The notes: generated from the letters alone by a model not told the origin. A DNA stretch of 44,260 nt from Clostridia bacterium (GCA_022793875.1 JAAWDR010000046.1:1-44260), one strand, 5' to 3'; shown: positions 1 to 9,109, numbered from the stretch's first letter. Numbers and translations: made by a program.

Positions 1-372
1 AGCTTGTCTCCAAACTGTTTCTGTTTGTGGTTGAACTCCACCTTTTGCAGCTAAAACTGTTACAGCTCCATCAAGAACTTTTAAAGATCTTTGAACTTCA
101 ACTGTAAAGTCAACGTGACCTGGTGTATCGATAATATTAATTCTATTATCGTCCCAGAAACAAGTTGTACATGCAGAAGTAATTGTTATACCTCTTTCTT
201 GTTCTTGAGCCATCCAGTCCATTGTAGCAGCACCTTCGTGAACTTCTCCTATTTTATGTGTTTTACCTGTATAGAATAATATTCTCTCTGTTGTTGTTGT
301 TTTACCAGCATCAATATGAGCCATTATTCCTATATTTCTTGTTCTTTCTAGTGGGTATGCTCTTCCTGCCAT
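1..372 (-). CDS. fusA: Elongation factor G, N-terminal part (runs off window)
   Basis: EF-G is the GTPase that drives ribosomal translocation and helps recycling. The 124 visible codons begin [20 protein letters not shown]. They contain the P-loop AHIDAGKTT, the switch I segment RGITI and the G3 motif DTPGHVD, followed by [11 protein letters not shown], all standard for EF-G. The start is the ATG at 372, preceded by an AAGGGGG Shine-Dalgarno at about 380-386. It is the third gene of the rpsL-rpsG-fusA order (str operon), read leftwards out of the window; tuf would be expected next. The reading frame is open to base 1, so the gene is partial only because the window ends. Confidence 0.97.
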   Translation of the reverse strand, partial: MAGRAYPLERTRNIGIMAHIDAGKTTTTERILFYTGKTHKIGEVHEGAATMDWMAQEQERGITITSACTTCFWDDNRINIIDTPGHVDFTVEVQRSLKVLDGAVTVLAAKGGVQPQTETVWRQA

Positions 373-431
373 TTTGTTTATTTCCCCCTTTCGGATTTCT
401 ATTTCTAATCATTTTTCTACAATTTAATATC

Positions 432-561
432 AAATTTGAAATTCAGAATGGTAAGATGTACATTTTGGATTATTCAGCACAGGTTGAAGGCGTACGATGG
501 TACGTCAAAATCTGTAATGGATAAACAAAATGTGCAGATTGCCATTATCAATTTCAAATTT
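432..561. repeat. Long imperfect inverted repeat between rpsG and fusA
   Basis: Left arm 432-467 and right arm 526-561 pair over 36 nt with about 29 matches; the outer 12 bp are perfect. In the middle lies a small GC-rich hairpin, CGTAC (491-495), loop GATG, GTACG (500-504). The right arm reaches the rpsG stop codon. This fills the rpsG-fusA gap. It could be a MITE-like insertion or a structured RNA in the str transcript. I see no coding potential in the gap. Confidence 0.6.
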
Positions 562-1031
562 TACCATTTGTAATGAGCAAAAGCCTTATTAGCTTCAGCC
601 ATTCTATGAGTATCTTCTTTCTTCTTGAATGCTCCACCATTTCCAGCTACTGCATCCATAATTTCACCAGCTAATTTTTCAGCCATAGTTTTTTCATGTC
701 TATTTCTAGCATATGAAACTAACCATCTTAAGCCTAAAGTTTGTCTTCTTTCTGGTCTAATCTCTAATGGAACTTGGTATGTAGCTCCACCAACTCTTCT
801 TGCTTTAACTTCAAGAACTGGCATAATATTCTCTAAAGCTGCTTCAAAAACTTCTAAAGGATTTTTTCCTTCTTTTTCTTTTATGATATCAAATGCATCA
901 TATACTATTTTTTGAGCAACTGATTTTTTACCATCTAACATTATGTTGTTTACTAATTTTGTAACAACTTTACTATTATATATTGGATCTGGTAAAACAT
1001 CTCTTTTTGCTATAAATCCTCTTCTTGGCAC
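561..1031 (-). CDS. rpsG: 30S ribosomal protein S7
   Basis: S7 is a primary 16S rRNA binding protein that nucleates assembly of the 30S head and contacts the E-site tRNA. The sequence [25 protein letters not shown] and the arginine-rich helix [10 protein letters not shown] are diagnostic. I chose the GTG at 1031 because it gives exactly 156 residues, the usual bacterial length, and has a GGAGGG ribosome site at 1039-1046. A second in-frame GTG at 1067, also behind a good GGAGG, would add 12 residues ([12 protein letters not shown]) not typical of the family. Both starts have a usable ribosome site, so a minor longer form cannot be excluded. It lies 244 bp downstream of rpsL. Confidence 0.96.
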   Translation of the reverse strand: MPRRGFIAKRDVLPDPIYNSKVVTKLVNNIMLDGKKSVAQKIVYDAFDIIKEKEGKNPLEVFEAALENIMPVLEVKARRVGGATYQVPLEIRPERRQTLGLRWLVSYARNRHEKTMAEKLAGEIMDAVAGNGGAFKKKEDTHRMAEANKAFAHYKW

Positions 1032-1146
1032 TATTCTTCCCTCCTTATTATTTGTATGAGGATACACTTTATTGTTCCTCCTTATTTTTAGATATCTATA
1101 TAAAATATCTTAGGTACTCTGATAGGTATTCCTATCCGCACAGTGC

Positions 1147-1176
1147 ATTATAATATATTCTAAATTTAAGTACCAA
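1147..1176 (-). promoter_or_regulatory. Possible internal promoter for rpsG-fusA
   Basis: On the minus strand there is TTGGTA (1171-1176), an 18-nt spacer, and a perfect TATAAT (1147-1152), in the 208-bp rpsL-rpsG gap. The same gap holds a small hairpin GATAGG-TATT-CCTATC (1121-1136). The -35 is only 4/6, so this is a moderate call. Confidence 0.4.
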
Positions 1177-1275
1177 TTTAGTAAGTATTACAAGCACTAT
1201 TTAAAATTTAATATTTTGCTAAAAAACAATTATAGTTTTAGAACAACGCAAAACGCCCTTTTTCATTTGTTCTTC

Positions 1276-1689
1276 CTATTTTTTAGGTCTCTTAGCTCCA
1301 TACTTAGAACGCGCTTGCATTCTGTCTTTAACACCTGCTGTATCTAATGTTCCTCTTATGATATGGTATCTAACACCTGGAAGGTCTTTTACCCTACCAC
1401 CTCTTATTAATACAACACTGTGTTCTTGTAAGTTATGTCCTATACCAGGGATATAAGATGTAACTTCATAACCATTTGAAAGTCTTACTCTGGCTACTTT
1501 TCTTAAAGCAGAGTTAGGTTTCTTAGGTGTAACTGTTTTAACTACTGTACATACACCTCTTTTTTGTGGAGCTCTATTATTTGTTAATCTTTTATTTTTA
1601 GAGTTATACCCATGTTGAAGAGCTGGTGCAGTTGATTTTGTTACTCCTGTTTTTCTTCCTTTTCTTACTAATTGATTAATTGTTGGCAC
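1276..1689 (-). CDS. rpsL: 30S ribosomal protein S12
   Basis: S12 lines the decoding centre and controls translational accuracy. The 137-residue sequence has the low-GC Gram-positive length, with the insertion after LVRKGRK. It contains [17 protein letters not shown] (residues 54-70) and [13 protein letters not shown] (97-109). The lysines equivalent to E. coli K42 and K87 (here in the KKPN motif, K56/K57, and K101) are wild type, so the common streptomycin-resistance changes are absent. Translation starts at a GTG (1689) with a strong GGAGGTGA site just upstream. It is the first gene of the str operon, behind the promoter at 1765-1793. Confidence 0.97.
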   Translation of the reverse strand: MPTINQLVRKGRKTGVTKSTAPALQHGYNSKNKRLTNNRAPQKRGVCTVVKTVTPKKPNSALRKVARVRLSNGYEVTSYIPGIGHNLQEHSVVLIRGGRVKDLPGVRYHIIRGTLDTAGVKDRMQARSKYGAKRPKK

Positions 1690-1764
1690 TTAAATTTCAC
1701 CTCCTAAAAAATTATAAACTATTACGGAACTACACACTACACGTAGTTTATCGTAACAGCTTAT

Positions 1765-1793
1765 ATTTTATCATTTTTATAGCTATAAGTCAA
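1765..1793 (-). promoter_or_regulatory. str operon (rpsL) promoter
   Basis: On the minus strand TTGACT (1788-1793) and TAAAAT (1765-1770) are separated by exactly 17 nt; each box matches the sigma-A consensus at 5 of 6 positions. It lies about 75 bp upstream of the rpsL start and directly after the terminator of the preceding gene. Confidence 0.75.
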
Positions 1794-1795
1794 GA

Positions 1796-1820
1796 AAAAC
1801 TTGGAATTTTTCCAAGTTTT
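1796..1820 (-). terminator. Terminator after the coiled-coil gene
   Basis: A perfect 11-bp stem (1796-1806 with 1810-1820), loop of three bases, followed on the minus strand by a T-rich run. It separates the 629-codon gene from the rpsL promoter. Confidence 0.8.
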
Positions 1821-1835
1821 TTCAAGTTTTATTTT

Positions 1836-3725
1836 TTATTCTCTTTCACTATCAGATTCTATAACTTCATATTCATCTGGTGTTAATCTATGTGGTTCTT
1901 CTGATTTTGTTTCTTCTTCTTTGTGTTGTTCTACAACTTCATCTAGTTTTTCCTTTGTTTCATCATCTACTTGTACCCTATTCTTCAAATTTCTTTGTTC
2001 TTCTCTTCTCTTTCTTACCTCTTCTGGATATGGATCATTTATTTCTTCTAACATATCTAAAACATCTTGTTGTAATCCGTAAGATTCATGAACTACTTCT
2101 TTAGTTTTTATTTTTATCAATCTTTTTAGTTTTTTCTTATCTTCATCACTAAGTTCCTCTTTACTGTCACTAATTTCCTCTTTATCATTACTGTAATCTT
2201 TTATTTTTCCCATATCTAACAATTTTTTTCTTGCAAATTTCATTCTAAATTGATCTATTTTTTCAAATATTTTTACCTTTAATCCTTTTTTTACTTTTGC
2301 ACATCCCATTTCATTAGATTTATTTGCATTATCTAATAAAAATCTTCTTTCTTCTAATGAAAATTCATCAACAGATTTACTATCTAATTCATCTCCTGGA
2401 TGTTTTCCATATAATCCTCTTAAATCATAATTAATTTCTAATCCAATTGATTTCATGTCTTTTAATCTATTTTCTTTAGATTTTCCCATTGTTGTAACTT
2501 CTTTAAAATATTTTCTTGCTATATCTTTATTATAGTTCATTAATACTTTTAATATATTAGTATCAACATATTCTAAATCTTCTAAATTTTTACCTGCTTT
2601 TTGTGCTAAAATTTCTTTATCTGTTTCTTTTATATCTTTTCTATTAATCCAAATTTTTTCTCTAGTTTCAAGATTCTCTACTACATATGCATCTTTTTTT
2701 GCAACAAATTGAATTTTAATATTTTTAGCATCTGGTTCTATTTGTTTTCTTGGTGGTGTTTCTAGCTGTGGTTCTGGTTGTGTTTCTGGTTGTGTTTCTA
2801 GCTGTGGTTCTGGTTGTGTTTCTGGTTGTGTTTCTGGCTGTGGTTCTGGTTGTATTTCTGGCTGTGGTTCTGGTTGTGTTTCTGGCTGTGGTTCTGGTTG
2901 TGGTTCTGGTTGTGTTTCTGGCTGTGGTTCTGGTTGTGTTTCTGGCTGTGGTTCTGGTTGTGTTTCTGGCTGTGGTTCTGGTTGTGTTTCTGGCTGTAGC
3001 TCTGGTTGTATATGTACTGTTTTTGTAATATTTTCTAATCTAGCTTCTAATTTTTCTATATTTTTCTCGTATTCACTAATTCTGTTTTTGCATTCTTTTA
3101 ATTTATCTTTATTTTCTTTTAACATTTGCATTACTTCATTAGGAATTCCATATACATATCTATTTTTTTCTTCTTCAATTTCTGCCTTTTCTATATTTAA
3201 CTTTTCAATAATAGATTTTTGAAGATTAATTTTTTGTTCTTCTGTTTCTATATCTGCTAATACTTTTAGTACTGGATTTAAACTTAACAATTTATTTTTA
3301 ATATCCGCTCTCTTTCTTTCAAGTTCTTGCATTTCTTCTGTAACCTGATAAGAACCTTCCGCATATACATCCTTTAATTCTTCATTAACTTTTAATAATT
3401 CTTCATTTAATTTATTTTTTTGTAATTCAATGCTTTCTTTTGTAGGCATTTCTTTTTGTCTTTTATTTAATTGTTTATAGCTCTCTTTTTCTGAATTTAA
3501 AGAATTTTGTAATTGTTCAAATTTTTTGTTCATTCCTTCAAGTTGTTTCTGTAATTTTTCCACTTTTTCTACATCATATGAATAAGATCCTGGAATAATC
3601 TCTTGATTAATTTCTTCTTTTAAAGCTTCAATTTTTCCTTTTACTTCTGCCATTTCTTTTTTAATTTTTCTCATATTCTCCATTTTCTGATTCATTTCTT
3701 TATTAATAGTTTCTTTTACTCTCAT
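1836..3725 (-). CDS. Unrecognised coiled-coil protein with QPEx repeat
   Basis: I do not recognise the family. From the ATG at 3725 (AAAGGGG-type ribosome site just upstream; the open frame extends to a TTG at 3743 that lacks one) it encodes 629 residues. Residues 1-235 are highly charged heptad-like sequence (E/K/Q/L rich), so a long coiled coil is likely. Then come 21 four-residue units of the type QPET/QPEP (84 residues), then a charged C-terminal half rich in EE/KK. There is no signal peptide, membrane segment or wall anchor, so a cytoplasmic structural role is most likely. It stands alone, with its own promoter containing a dyad and its own terminator. Its composition resembles the acidic protein at 35433, but no shared domain is visible. 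Confidence 0.7.
   Translation of the reverse strand: MRVKETINKEMNQKMENMRKIKKEMAEVKGKIEALKEEINQEIIPGSYSYDVEKVEKLQKQLEGMNKKFEQLQNSLNSEKESYKQLNKRQKEMPTKESIELQKNKLNEELLKVNEELKDVYAEGSYQVTEEMQELERKRADIKNKLLSLNPVLKVLADIETEEQKINLQKSIIEKLNIEKAEIEEEKNRYVYGIPNEVMQMLKENKDKLKECKNRISEYEKNIEKLEARLENITKTVHIQPELQPETQPEPQPETQPEPQPETQPEPQPETQPEPQPEPQPETQPEPQPEIQPEPQPETQPETQPEPQLETQPETQPEPQLETPPRKQIEPDAKNIKIQFVAKKDAYVVENLETREKIWINRKDIKETDKEILAQKAGKNLEDLEYVDTNILKVLMNYNKDIARKYFKEVTTMGKSKENRLKDMKSIGLEINYDLRGLYGKHPGDELDSKSVDEFSLEERRFLLDNANKSNEMGCAKVKKGLKVKIFEKIDQFRMKFARKKLLDMGKIKDYSNDKEEISDSKEELSDEDKKKLKRLIKIKTKEVVHESYGLQQDVLDMLEEINDPYPEEVRKRREEQRNLKNRVQVDDETKEKLDEVVEQHKEEETKSEEPHRLTPDEYEVIESDSERE
2757..3008. repeat. 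12-bp tandem repeat, 21 units, encoding QPEx
   Basis: The 252 bp consist of 21 consecutive 12-bp units encoding [16 protein letters not shown] or QLET. Higher-order 24-bp units (QPEPQPET) repeat several times with little divergence, which indicates recent slippage or unequal crossing over. Copy number is likely to vary between strains without breaking the frame. Confidence 0.9.
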
Positions 3726-3772
3726 TCCCTTTTCCCCTTTCAAATATCACAAATAATAATATCACTAATACT

Positions 3773-3816
3773 ATTATAACAAAATTTGACATAAACTTCA
3801 ACAGTTTTATGTCAAA
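3773..3816 (-). promoter_or_regulatory. Promoter with perfect 11-bp dyad (operator-like)
   Basis: On the minus strand TTGAAG (3796-3801), a 17-nt spacer and TATAAT (3773-3778) with an extended -10 TG form a strong promoter for the coiled-coil gene. A perfect inverted repeat, TTTGACATAAA with 10 nt between arms (3785-3795 and 3806-3816), brackets the -35 box. Such placement suits a repressor operator; the regulator is unknown. Confidence 0.65.
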
Positions 3817-3872
3817 TAATTACATTTTTAATATAAATTTAATCTATTTGTAACATTTTCGTAACAAAATTA

Positions 3873-5258
3873 TTAAAAATATGCCAAACTCCTTTCGGCT
3901 AGTTTCATATAACGTTCTTTCTTATCTTTAATCTTTTTGCCATTCAATTCTGATAAAATCCCAAAATTTGCATTCATTGGTTGAAATTTATCATTTTCAG
4001 TAGAAATATATTTAGCCAAAGCACCTATTATTGTATTTTCTGAAAAAACAATTTTCTCCTTAAATTGTTTTTCTTCTTCTCCAAAAATATTATTAAAATC
4101 ATTTATTGCATTTAAAGCTACAACCATTCCTGAAGAAATTGATTCTACATATCCTTCTACTCCAGTAATTTGACCAGCAAAATAAATGTTACTATTACTT
4201 TTTAAATTATATGTATTATCCAATAATTTTGTAGAATTTATATATGTATTTCTATGCATAACACCATATTTTACAAAATCAGCATTTTCTAGCCCAGGAA
4301 TCATACTAAAAACTCTTTTTTGTTCCCCAAATTTTAAGTTTGTTTGAAATCCAACAATATTATAAATAGTACCTTCAGTATTATCTTGTCTCAATTGAAC
4401 AATAGCATAAGGCCTTCTACCAGTCCTTAAATCATCAAAACCAACTGGTTTTAATGGTCCAAATCTTAATGTGTCAACTCCTCTTTTAGCCATAACCTCA
4501 ACAGGCATACAACCTTCAAAAATTTCTCTTTTTTCAAAATCATGTAAAGTAACAACTTCTGCATTAACTAAAGCATTCCAAAAGTTCTCATATTCTTCTT
4601 GATTCATTGGAAGATTAATATAACTCTCTTCTTGATTATTTTGTCTCTCTTTCCATTCGTCAATAGTTTCATCTTTCTTCTTTTCTTGTTCATATCTATT
4701 ACCATAAAAAGCAATATCAAAATTTATACTATCCTTACTAATTATTGGAGCAGCAGCATCATAAAAATACAATTTATCCTCTCCTGTTATTTTTCCAATA
4801 AATTTAGTCAAACTTTCAGAAGTCAAAGGTCCTGTTGCCACTATAACAATTCCATTTTTAACATCAATTTCCTTATCAAAATCCACATCTTTTACTTCTT
4901 TGTGGATAACTTCTATTAAAGAATTTTTCTCTATTTCTTCTGTTACTCTTTTAGAAAACTTTTCTCTATCTACTGCCAAAGCTTGTCCAGCAGGAACTTG
5001 AGTCTCATCAGCAATTCTAACTAATAGAGAATCTAATCTTCTTAATTCCTCTTTCAATAATCCACAAGCATTTGTTAGTAAATTAGACTTAAAAGAATTA
5101 CTACATACTACCTCAGCTAAATTTTCATTCGAATGAGCCTCTGAAAATTTAACTGGTTTCATCTCATATAATTTTACCTTAATACCTGCCTTTGCAATTT
5201 GATAGGCTGCTTCACATCCAGCCAAACCACCACCAATTACTGTTATATAATCTTTCAT
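3873..5258 (-). CDS. trmFO: tRNA (uracil-54-C5)-methyltransferase, folate/FAD-dependent
   Basis: TrmFO makes the T-loop ribothymidine m5U54 using methylene-tetrahydrofolate and FADH2. The start used is the ATG at 5258 (MKDYITVIGGG), with GGAGGG just upstream; the open frame begins 13 codons earlier inside a repeat and is not likely to be translated. The FAD-binding GGGLAG is at residues 9-14. CSNSFKS with the family's conserved cysteine is at residue 52, with a second conserved region GCMPVEVMAKRG further on. YFAGQITGVEGYVESISSG near the C terminus is typical. The length of 461 residues is slightly above the usual 435-445. It is presumably soluble. Confidence 0.95.
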   Translation of the reverse strand: MKDYITVIGGGLAGCEAAYQIAKAGIKVKLYEMKPVKFSEAHSNENLAEVVCSNSFKSNLLTNACGLLKEELRRLDSLLVRIADETQVPAGQALAVDREKFSKRVTEEIEKNSLIEVIHKEVKDVDFDKEIDVKNGIVIVATGPLTSESLTKFIGKITGEDKLYFYDAAAPIISKDSINFDIAFYGNRYEQEKKKDETIDEWKERQNNQEESYINLPMNQEEYENFWNALVNAEVVTLHDFEKREIFEGCMPVEVMAKRGVDTLRFGPLKPVGFDDLRTGRRPYAIVQLRQDNTEGTIYNIVGFQTNLKFGEQKRVFSMIPGLENADFVKYGVMHRNTYINSTKLLDNTYNLKSNSNIYFAGQITGVEGYVESISSGMVVALNAINDFNNIFGEEEKQFKEKIVFSENTIIGALAKYISTENDKFQPMNANFGILSELNGKKIKDKKERYMKLAERSLAYF

Positions 5259-5270
5259 TTTCCCTCCAAT

Positions 5271-5322
5271 GTCAAAAGGGACGCCCTTTTTTGACACAAA
5301 AATCAGCCAAAAGGGACACCCC
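5271..5322 (+). repeat. REP-like 52-nt unit, copy A
   Basis: The unit has an outer hairpin GTCAAAAGGG-ACG-CCCTTTTTTGAC (5271-5295) and an inner box AAAAGGGACACCCC ending at 5322; GGGACG and GGGACAC lie exactly 35 nt apart. It is almost identical to copy C at 25019-25070 and forms an inverted pair with copy B at 5684-5735. Confidence 0.85.
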
Positions 5323-5327
5323 TATAA

Positions 5328-5627
5328 CTATTTTTCAATCTCTTCTTGATTCTCAACTTTTTTATTTCTTCTATTTCTTTCAATACATTTTTGTTCTATT
5401 TCTAATTTTTCAAGTATACTTGTATATTTTCCTTTTGTTTCTTTATCAATGTCTTTACATGTTTCTAATACATCTTTAATAAGCCTTTTTTCTCTAAGAA
5501 TATGTTCATATCTTTCTATCTCATATCTAGTAATACTATTACTAACTGCCTTTTTACGTAATTCATAAAACTCGTCATCTTTTGTTCCTTCAAACTTTAA
5601 ACTTTTTCTTAAATCATCTTTTTCCAT
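5328..5627 (-). CDS. Unrecognised small charged protein inside repeat cassette
   Basis: It encodes 99 residues starting at the ATG 5627, chosen because AAGGAG lies 7 nt upstream; an ATG six codons earlier overlaps that site. The sequence (MEKDDLRKSLKFEG, then a long E/K/R-rich stretch) predicts almost all helix, with no signal peptide or membrane segment. I do not recognise a family. Its importance is its location: it is the only gene between inverted copies A and B of the RAYT-associated repeat, so it may be cargo. It might be a small DNA- or RNA-binding or regulatory protein, but nothing in the sequence proves this. Confidence 0.65.
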   Translation of the reverse strand: MEKDDLRKSLKFEGTKDDEFYELRKKAVSNSITRYEIERYEHILREKRLIKDVLETCKDIDKETKGKYTSILEKLEIEQKCIERNRRNKKVENQEEIEK

Positions 5628-5683
5628 TACAAAACTCCTTTTCATTTAAATTAATACACACTAAAATATATTTTTTGTGCCAA

Positions 5684-5735
5684 AGAGTGTCCCTTTTGTC
5701 CGATTTTTGTGTCAAAAAAGGACGTCCCCTCTGAC
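5684..5735 (-). repeat. REP-like 52-nt unit, copy B (inverted)
   Basis: This is the reverse complement of the copy A pattern, the most diverged of the four (TGAC end, GGGGACG, GGGACACTCT). The 52-nt length and the 35-nt spacing between GGGACG and GGGACAC are kept. It ends a few bases from the stop codon of the SNF2 helicase gene. Confidence 0.8.
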
Positions 5736-5739
5736 ACTT

Positions 5740-8700
5740 TTAACTAAACAAGTTCATAATATCTTCTCTTGAAAACTTATTAATAAAAGTAGTTTGAGTA
5801 CTAAGCATATTATCAGTAAGTTCTGCTTTTTTCTGTTGAAGTTCATAAATCTTTTCTTCTATTGAATCTTTTGTTATTAATTTATAAACTTGAACATTAT
5901 TTTTTTGTCCGATTCTATAAGCTCTATCTGTTGCTTGATTTTCTGCTGAAATATTCCACCATGGATCATAGTGTATAACCATATCTGCACCAATTAAATT
6001 AAGTCCTGTTCCCCCTGCTTTTAGCGAAATTAGAAATACTCCAATTTCTGGGTCTCTATTAAATTCATCAACAAGTTCTATTCTTTCATCTACCTTTGTT
6101 GCTCCTGTCAATTTAAAATATTTTATATTTTTTTCTTTTAATTGTTTTTCAATAATTTCAAACATTGATGTATAACTAGAAAATAGCAATATTTTATGTC
6201 CTGCATTTACACCATCTTCAATTATTTCCATGCATTGTTCTAATTTGCTACTATTTTCTTTATAGTCTTCGATAAATAATCCTGGATGGCAACATATTTG
6301 CCTTAATCTTGTAAGTGCTGCTAATATTTTTATTTGACTTCTTTCATATCCATTAATATCTATTTCGTTTTGTAATTCTTGTTTTGCTTGTACTAAATAT
6401 GATAAATAAATATTTCTTTGTTCCTCTTCCATCTCATTATTTAATACCGTTATTGTTTTTTCTGGCAATTCTGTTAAAACTTCTTTTTTTGTTCTTCTTA
6501 ATACAAATGGTTCAATTAGCATTTTCAGTTTGTTCATTGCTTCTCTATCTTCATCTCTTACTATTGCCATTTCATATGTTGATTTAAATTCTTTATAGCT
6601 AAATAAATATCCTGGCATAACAAAGTCAAATATTGACCACAATTCTGCTAATGAATTTTCTATTGGTGTTCCTGTTAATGCAAATCTTGTATCAGCAATT
6701 AGAGTTTTTATTGCTTTTGCATTTTTAGTATTATTATTTTTTAAGTATTGTGCTTCATCTGCTATTATAAATTTAAAATTATAATTTTTCTTTTCATACA
6801 ATTCAACATCTCTTTTTAATAAATCATATGATGTTATTATTAAATCATATTTCTCTATATTTTGTATTAATTCTTTTCTTTCTTCTGCAGTACCTCGAAT
6901 CACTTTAATATTTAATTCTGGTGCAAATTTCTCTATTTCATTTTTCCAGTTTAAAGATAATGAACTTGGCGATACAACTATACTTGCTTTACTTTCATCT
7001 GTATTTTTCTTATAATCTAAAAGAATTGATATTATTTGAATTGTTTTTCCAAGTCCCATATCATCAGCCAAAATCCCTCCAAATCTATATTTATCTAAAG
7101 TTTTTAGCCATTTAAATCCTGTCTTTTGATATGGTCTTAAAGTTTTCTCTAATTCTTCTGGAATTTGCTCATCTTCATCTAATAAATCTTTATCTAAACC
7201 ATTTACAACATTTTTGTATTCTCTATTTTTTACTATTTCAGTCCCTTTTATTTCTTTTAATAATTGATTTAAATATAATGTTCTACTAACTGGTAATTTT
7301 ATATTTCCATCTTCTAATTCTTTATAACTAATTGATGTTCCTGAAATTAATTTGTCAATAAATTCAATTTCATTATTTTCTTGTAAGTCTAAGAAATCTC
7401 CATTTTTTAATTTATGATACTTTTTCTTTAGTTTGTATTTTTTTATTATCTCTTCAAGTTCATCTAAATCTATATTAATTTCACTTAAATCAACTGACAA
7501 TAAATTATTTTCTATCTTTACTCCCAAAGAACTAATCTTAGGCGTTACAATTTCTTTTGATTTAAATCTATCTGTTGCCAATACTTCAAAACTTTTCATA
7601 TAATAATTTATATCATTTGTTAAAAAATCATATATTTTGTCTTGGTCTGGTAATATAAATCTCAATTTTTTTACATCATACATAAATCCTGTTTTTCTAA
7701 AAACATTCATTGCTTTTGTTTCTTCAATTACATTTCTTGGATATTTAAAATTTTTCTCTTCTTCCTGATTTAATGGATTGAACTCATTTTCTCCATAACA
7801 CAGTTTTACATCTGCGATAGCATATTCATTCTCATCAAAATCTAAAAATACCTTAACTCCTAATTTCTCTGGTTGATATTCCTTTATTTCTTCTTGTATA
7901 TCTTCATCTATTTTTATTGCATCTTTTACTCTAGGTAATACCACTGAAAACAGTTCTCCTAATTGTTTTTTTCCAAGTTGAATTTGTGTATAATAATTTT
8001 CTCTAAATAATTTTAACAATTTCAAATTTGTATTTTCAAACTCTTTACTACATCTATATAATGCATCTTCTGTCAATATATATTTATGTGTTTTCCCTTT
8101 TAAGATTACTATTTTATATATATCAAAATCAGCTAAAATTCTATATTCTTCTTCATCAATTTTTTCTAGCCTAAATTCTAGTTTTGGATTATTATCTAAA
8201 AATTTTATATCTTGTTTATAATAATCTCTTTCTATTAATACTTTTTTATCTTTTAATATATCAAATAATTCATCAATTCCTGAATTTCCTATAATTATAT
8301 TAGTATCATTTAATGCATTTCCATAATATTTATAATTTGAATTTGCATTAGAATTTGTAAAAGCTATAATTTCTGAATATTTCATCAAAAATTCTAATAA
8401 TCCTTGTGAATTTTCTTCAAACATTTCTTTTTTGTGAATAAATTCTAGTTTATCACCATATCTATAAAATTCATTATTAATCATTCTTGTATAAAATTCT
8501 GATAGGCTTTTTAATTTATACATTCTTTTATTACCTATTTTAAATTCTATCTTCATTTCTCTTGAATATTTGTCATATATTATCTTAGGTTCTATTTTAA
8601 TAGTTCCTTTATTTTTTAACTCAATATCTAAATCAGAATCTATTTCATCTAATTCTTCATTATATAACGTTTTTACTATTTCCTTAAAATTATTATATTT

Positions 8701-9054
8701 ATTTTTACTTTTTGAACTTATAGTATTAGTTAGTATTTTATTTTCTGCTTCTTCGTTTTGTTGAAATTGAAATGATAATATTGTTGCAAGACTATGTTTA
8801 CATACTCCATATGTGTTATAATAGTCTGGGCATGTACATTCTATTGTTTCTATTTCTCCATTTTTCACTTCTATATATGTGTCATATTCATCTGTTCCAT
8901 ATGCTTTTCCATGTATTTCAAAGTTGTTTTCATTTTCATATATTGTTTTTGTTATTTCTATTTTTCCCTGTCTTACATACTTTATTGATTTTAAATATCT
9001 TGTATCTCCTGCATCACTGCATAACCCTGCTATAATATCTTCATTTACTAACAT
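5740..9054 (-). CDS. SWIM zinc-finger SNF2-family helicase
   Basis: This is a large (1104-residue) SNF2/Swi2-type DNA translocase. The N terminus has a SWIM zinc site CTCPD...CKH (about residues 72-87). A long middle region resembles the bacterial SNF2-associated domain. The helicase core follows: ADDMGLGKT (Walker A, about 664), DEAQ (about 765), LTGTPIENS, and the C-terminal lobe with QATDRAYRIGQ (about 1037). Such enzymes remodel protein-DNA or nucleic acid complexes; the exact role of the bacterial SWIM-SNF2 group is not established. The start ATG 9054 has GGAGAG six bases upstream. The gene stands alone with its own promoter (9081-9109) and ends next to repeat copy B. Confidence 0.93.
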   Translation of the reverse strand: MLVNEDIIAGLCSDAGDTRYLKSIKYVRQGKIEITKTIYENENNFEIHGKAYGTDEYDTYIEVKNGEIETIECTCPDYYNTYGVCKHSLATILSFQFQQNEEAENKILTNTISSKSKNKYNNFKEIVKTLYNEELDEIDSDLDIELKNKGTIKIEPKIIYDKYSREMKIEFKIGNKRMYKLKSLSEFYTRMINNEFYRYGDKLEFIHKKEMFEENSQGLLEFLMKYSEIIAFTNSNANSNYKYYGNALNDTNIIIGNSGIDELFDILKDKKVLIERDYYKQDIKFLDNNPKLEFRLEKIDEEEYRILADFDIYKIVILKGKTHKYILTEDALYRCSKEFENTNLKLLKLFRENYYTQIQLGKKQLGELFSVVLPRVKDAIKIDEDIQEEIKEYQPEKLGVKVFLDFDENEYAIADVKLCYGENEFNPLNQEEEKNFKYPRNVIEETKAMNVFRKTGFMYDVKKLRFILPDQDKIYDFLTNDINYYMKSFEVLATDRFKSKEIVTPKISSLGVKIENNLLSVDLSEINIDLDELEEIIKKYKLKKKYHKLKNGDFLDLQENNEIEFIDKLISGTSISYKELEDGNIKLPVSRTLYLNQLLKEIKGTEIVKNREYKNVVNGLDKDLLDEDEQIPEELEKTLRPYQKTGFKWLKTLDKYRFGGILADDMGLGKTIQIISILLDYKKNTDESKASIVVSPSSLSLNWKNEIEKFAPELNIKVIRGTAEERKELIQNIEKYDLIITSYDLLKRDVELYEKKNYNFKFIIADEAQYLKNNNTKNAKAIKTLIADTRFALTGTPIENSLAELWSIFDFVMPGYLFSYKEFKSTYEMAIVRDEDREAMNKLKMLIEPFVLRRTKKEVLTELPEKTITVLNNEMEEEQRNIYLSYLVQAKQELQNEIDINGYERSQIKILAALTRLRQICCHPGLFIEDYKENSSKLEQCMEIIEDGVNAGHKILLFSSYTSMFEIIEKQLKEKNIKYFKLTGATKVDERIELVDEFNRDPEIGVFLISLKAGGTGLNLIGADMVIHYDPWWNISAENQATDRAYRIGQKNNVQVYKLITKDSIEEKIYELQQKKAELTDNMLSTQTTFINKFSREDIMNLFS

Positions 9055-9080
9055 GTTATCTCTCCTTTATTCGATATATT

Positions 9081-9109
9081 ATTATATAATATTTTAATAA
9101 TTTTATCAA
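9081..9109 (-). promoter_or_regulatory. Promoter of SNF2 helicase gene
   Basis: TTGATA (9104-9109), 17-nt spacer, TATAAT (9081-9086) on the minus strand, about 27 bp upstream of the start codon. Confidence 0.7.

Larger units (their letters stand above)
5271..5735. mobile_element. Putative non-autonomous REPIN-like cassette carrying one small gene
   Basis: Copies A and B of the 52-nt unit stand in inverted orientation and enclose 361 bp that hold a single 99-codon gene. The geometry (hairpin outward, GGGACAC box inward) is the same as around the RAYT transposase at 25019-26023. This suggests a cassette mobilised in trans. Movement is inferred, not shown. Confidence 0.55.

Noticed and set aside
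2757..3008. Possible CRISPR array because of regular repeats
   Set aside because: Units are contiguous 12-mers with no spacers and stay in frame inside a long coding sequence.
2750..3028. Long plus-strand open frames rich in V/L/F opposite the QPEx repeat
   Set aside because: They are antisense shadows of a 12-bp tandem repeat; the hydrophobic composition follows mechanically from the repeat, and there is no ribosome site.
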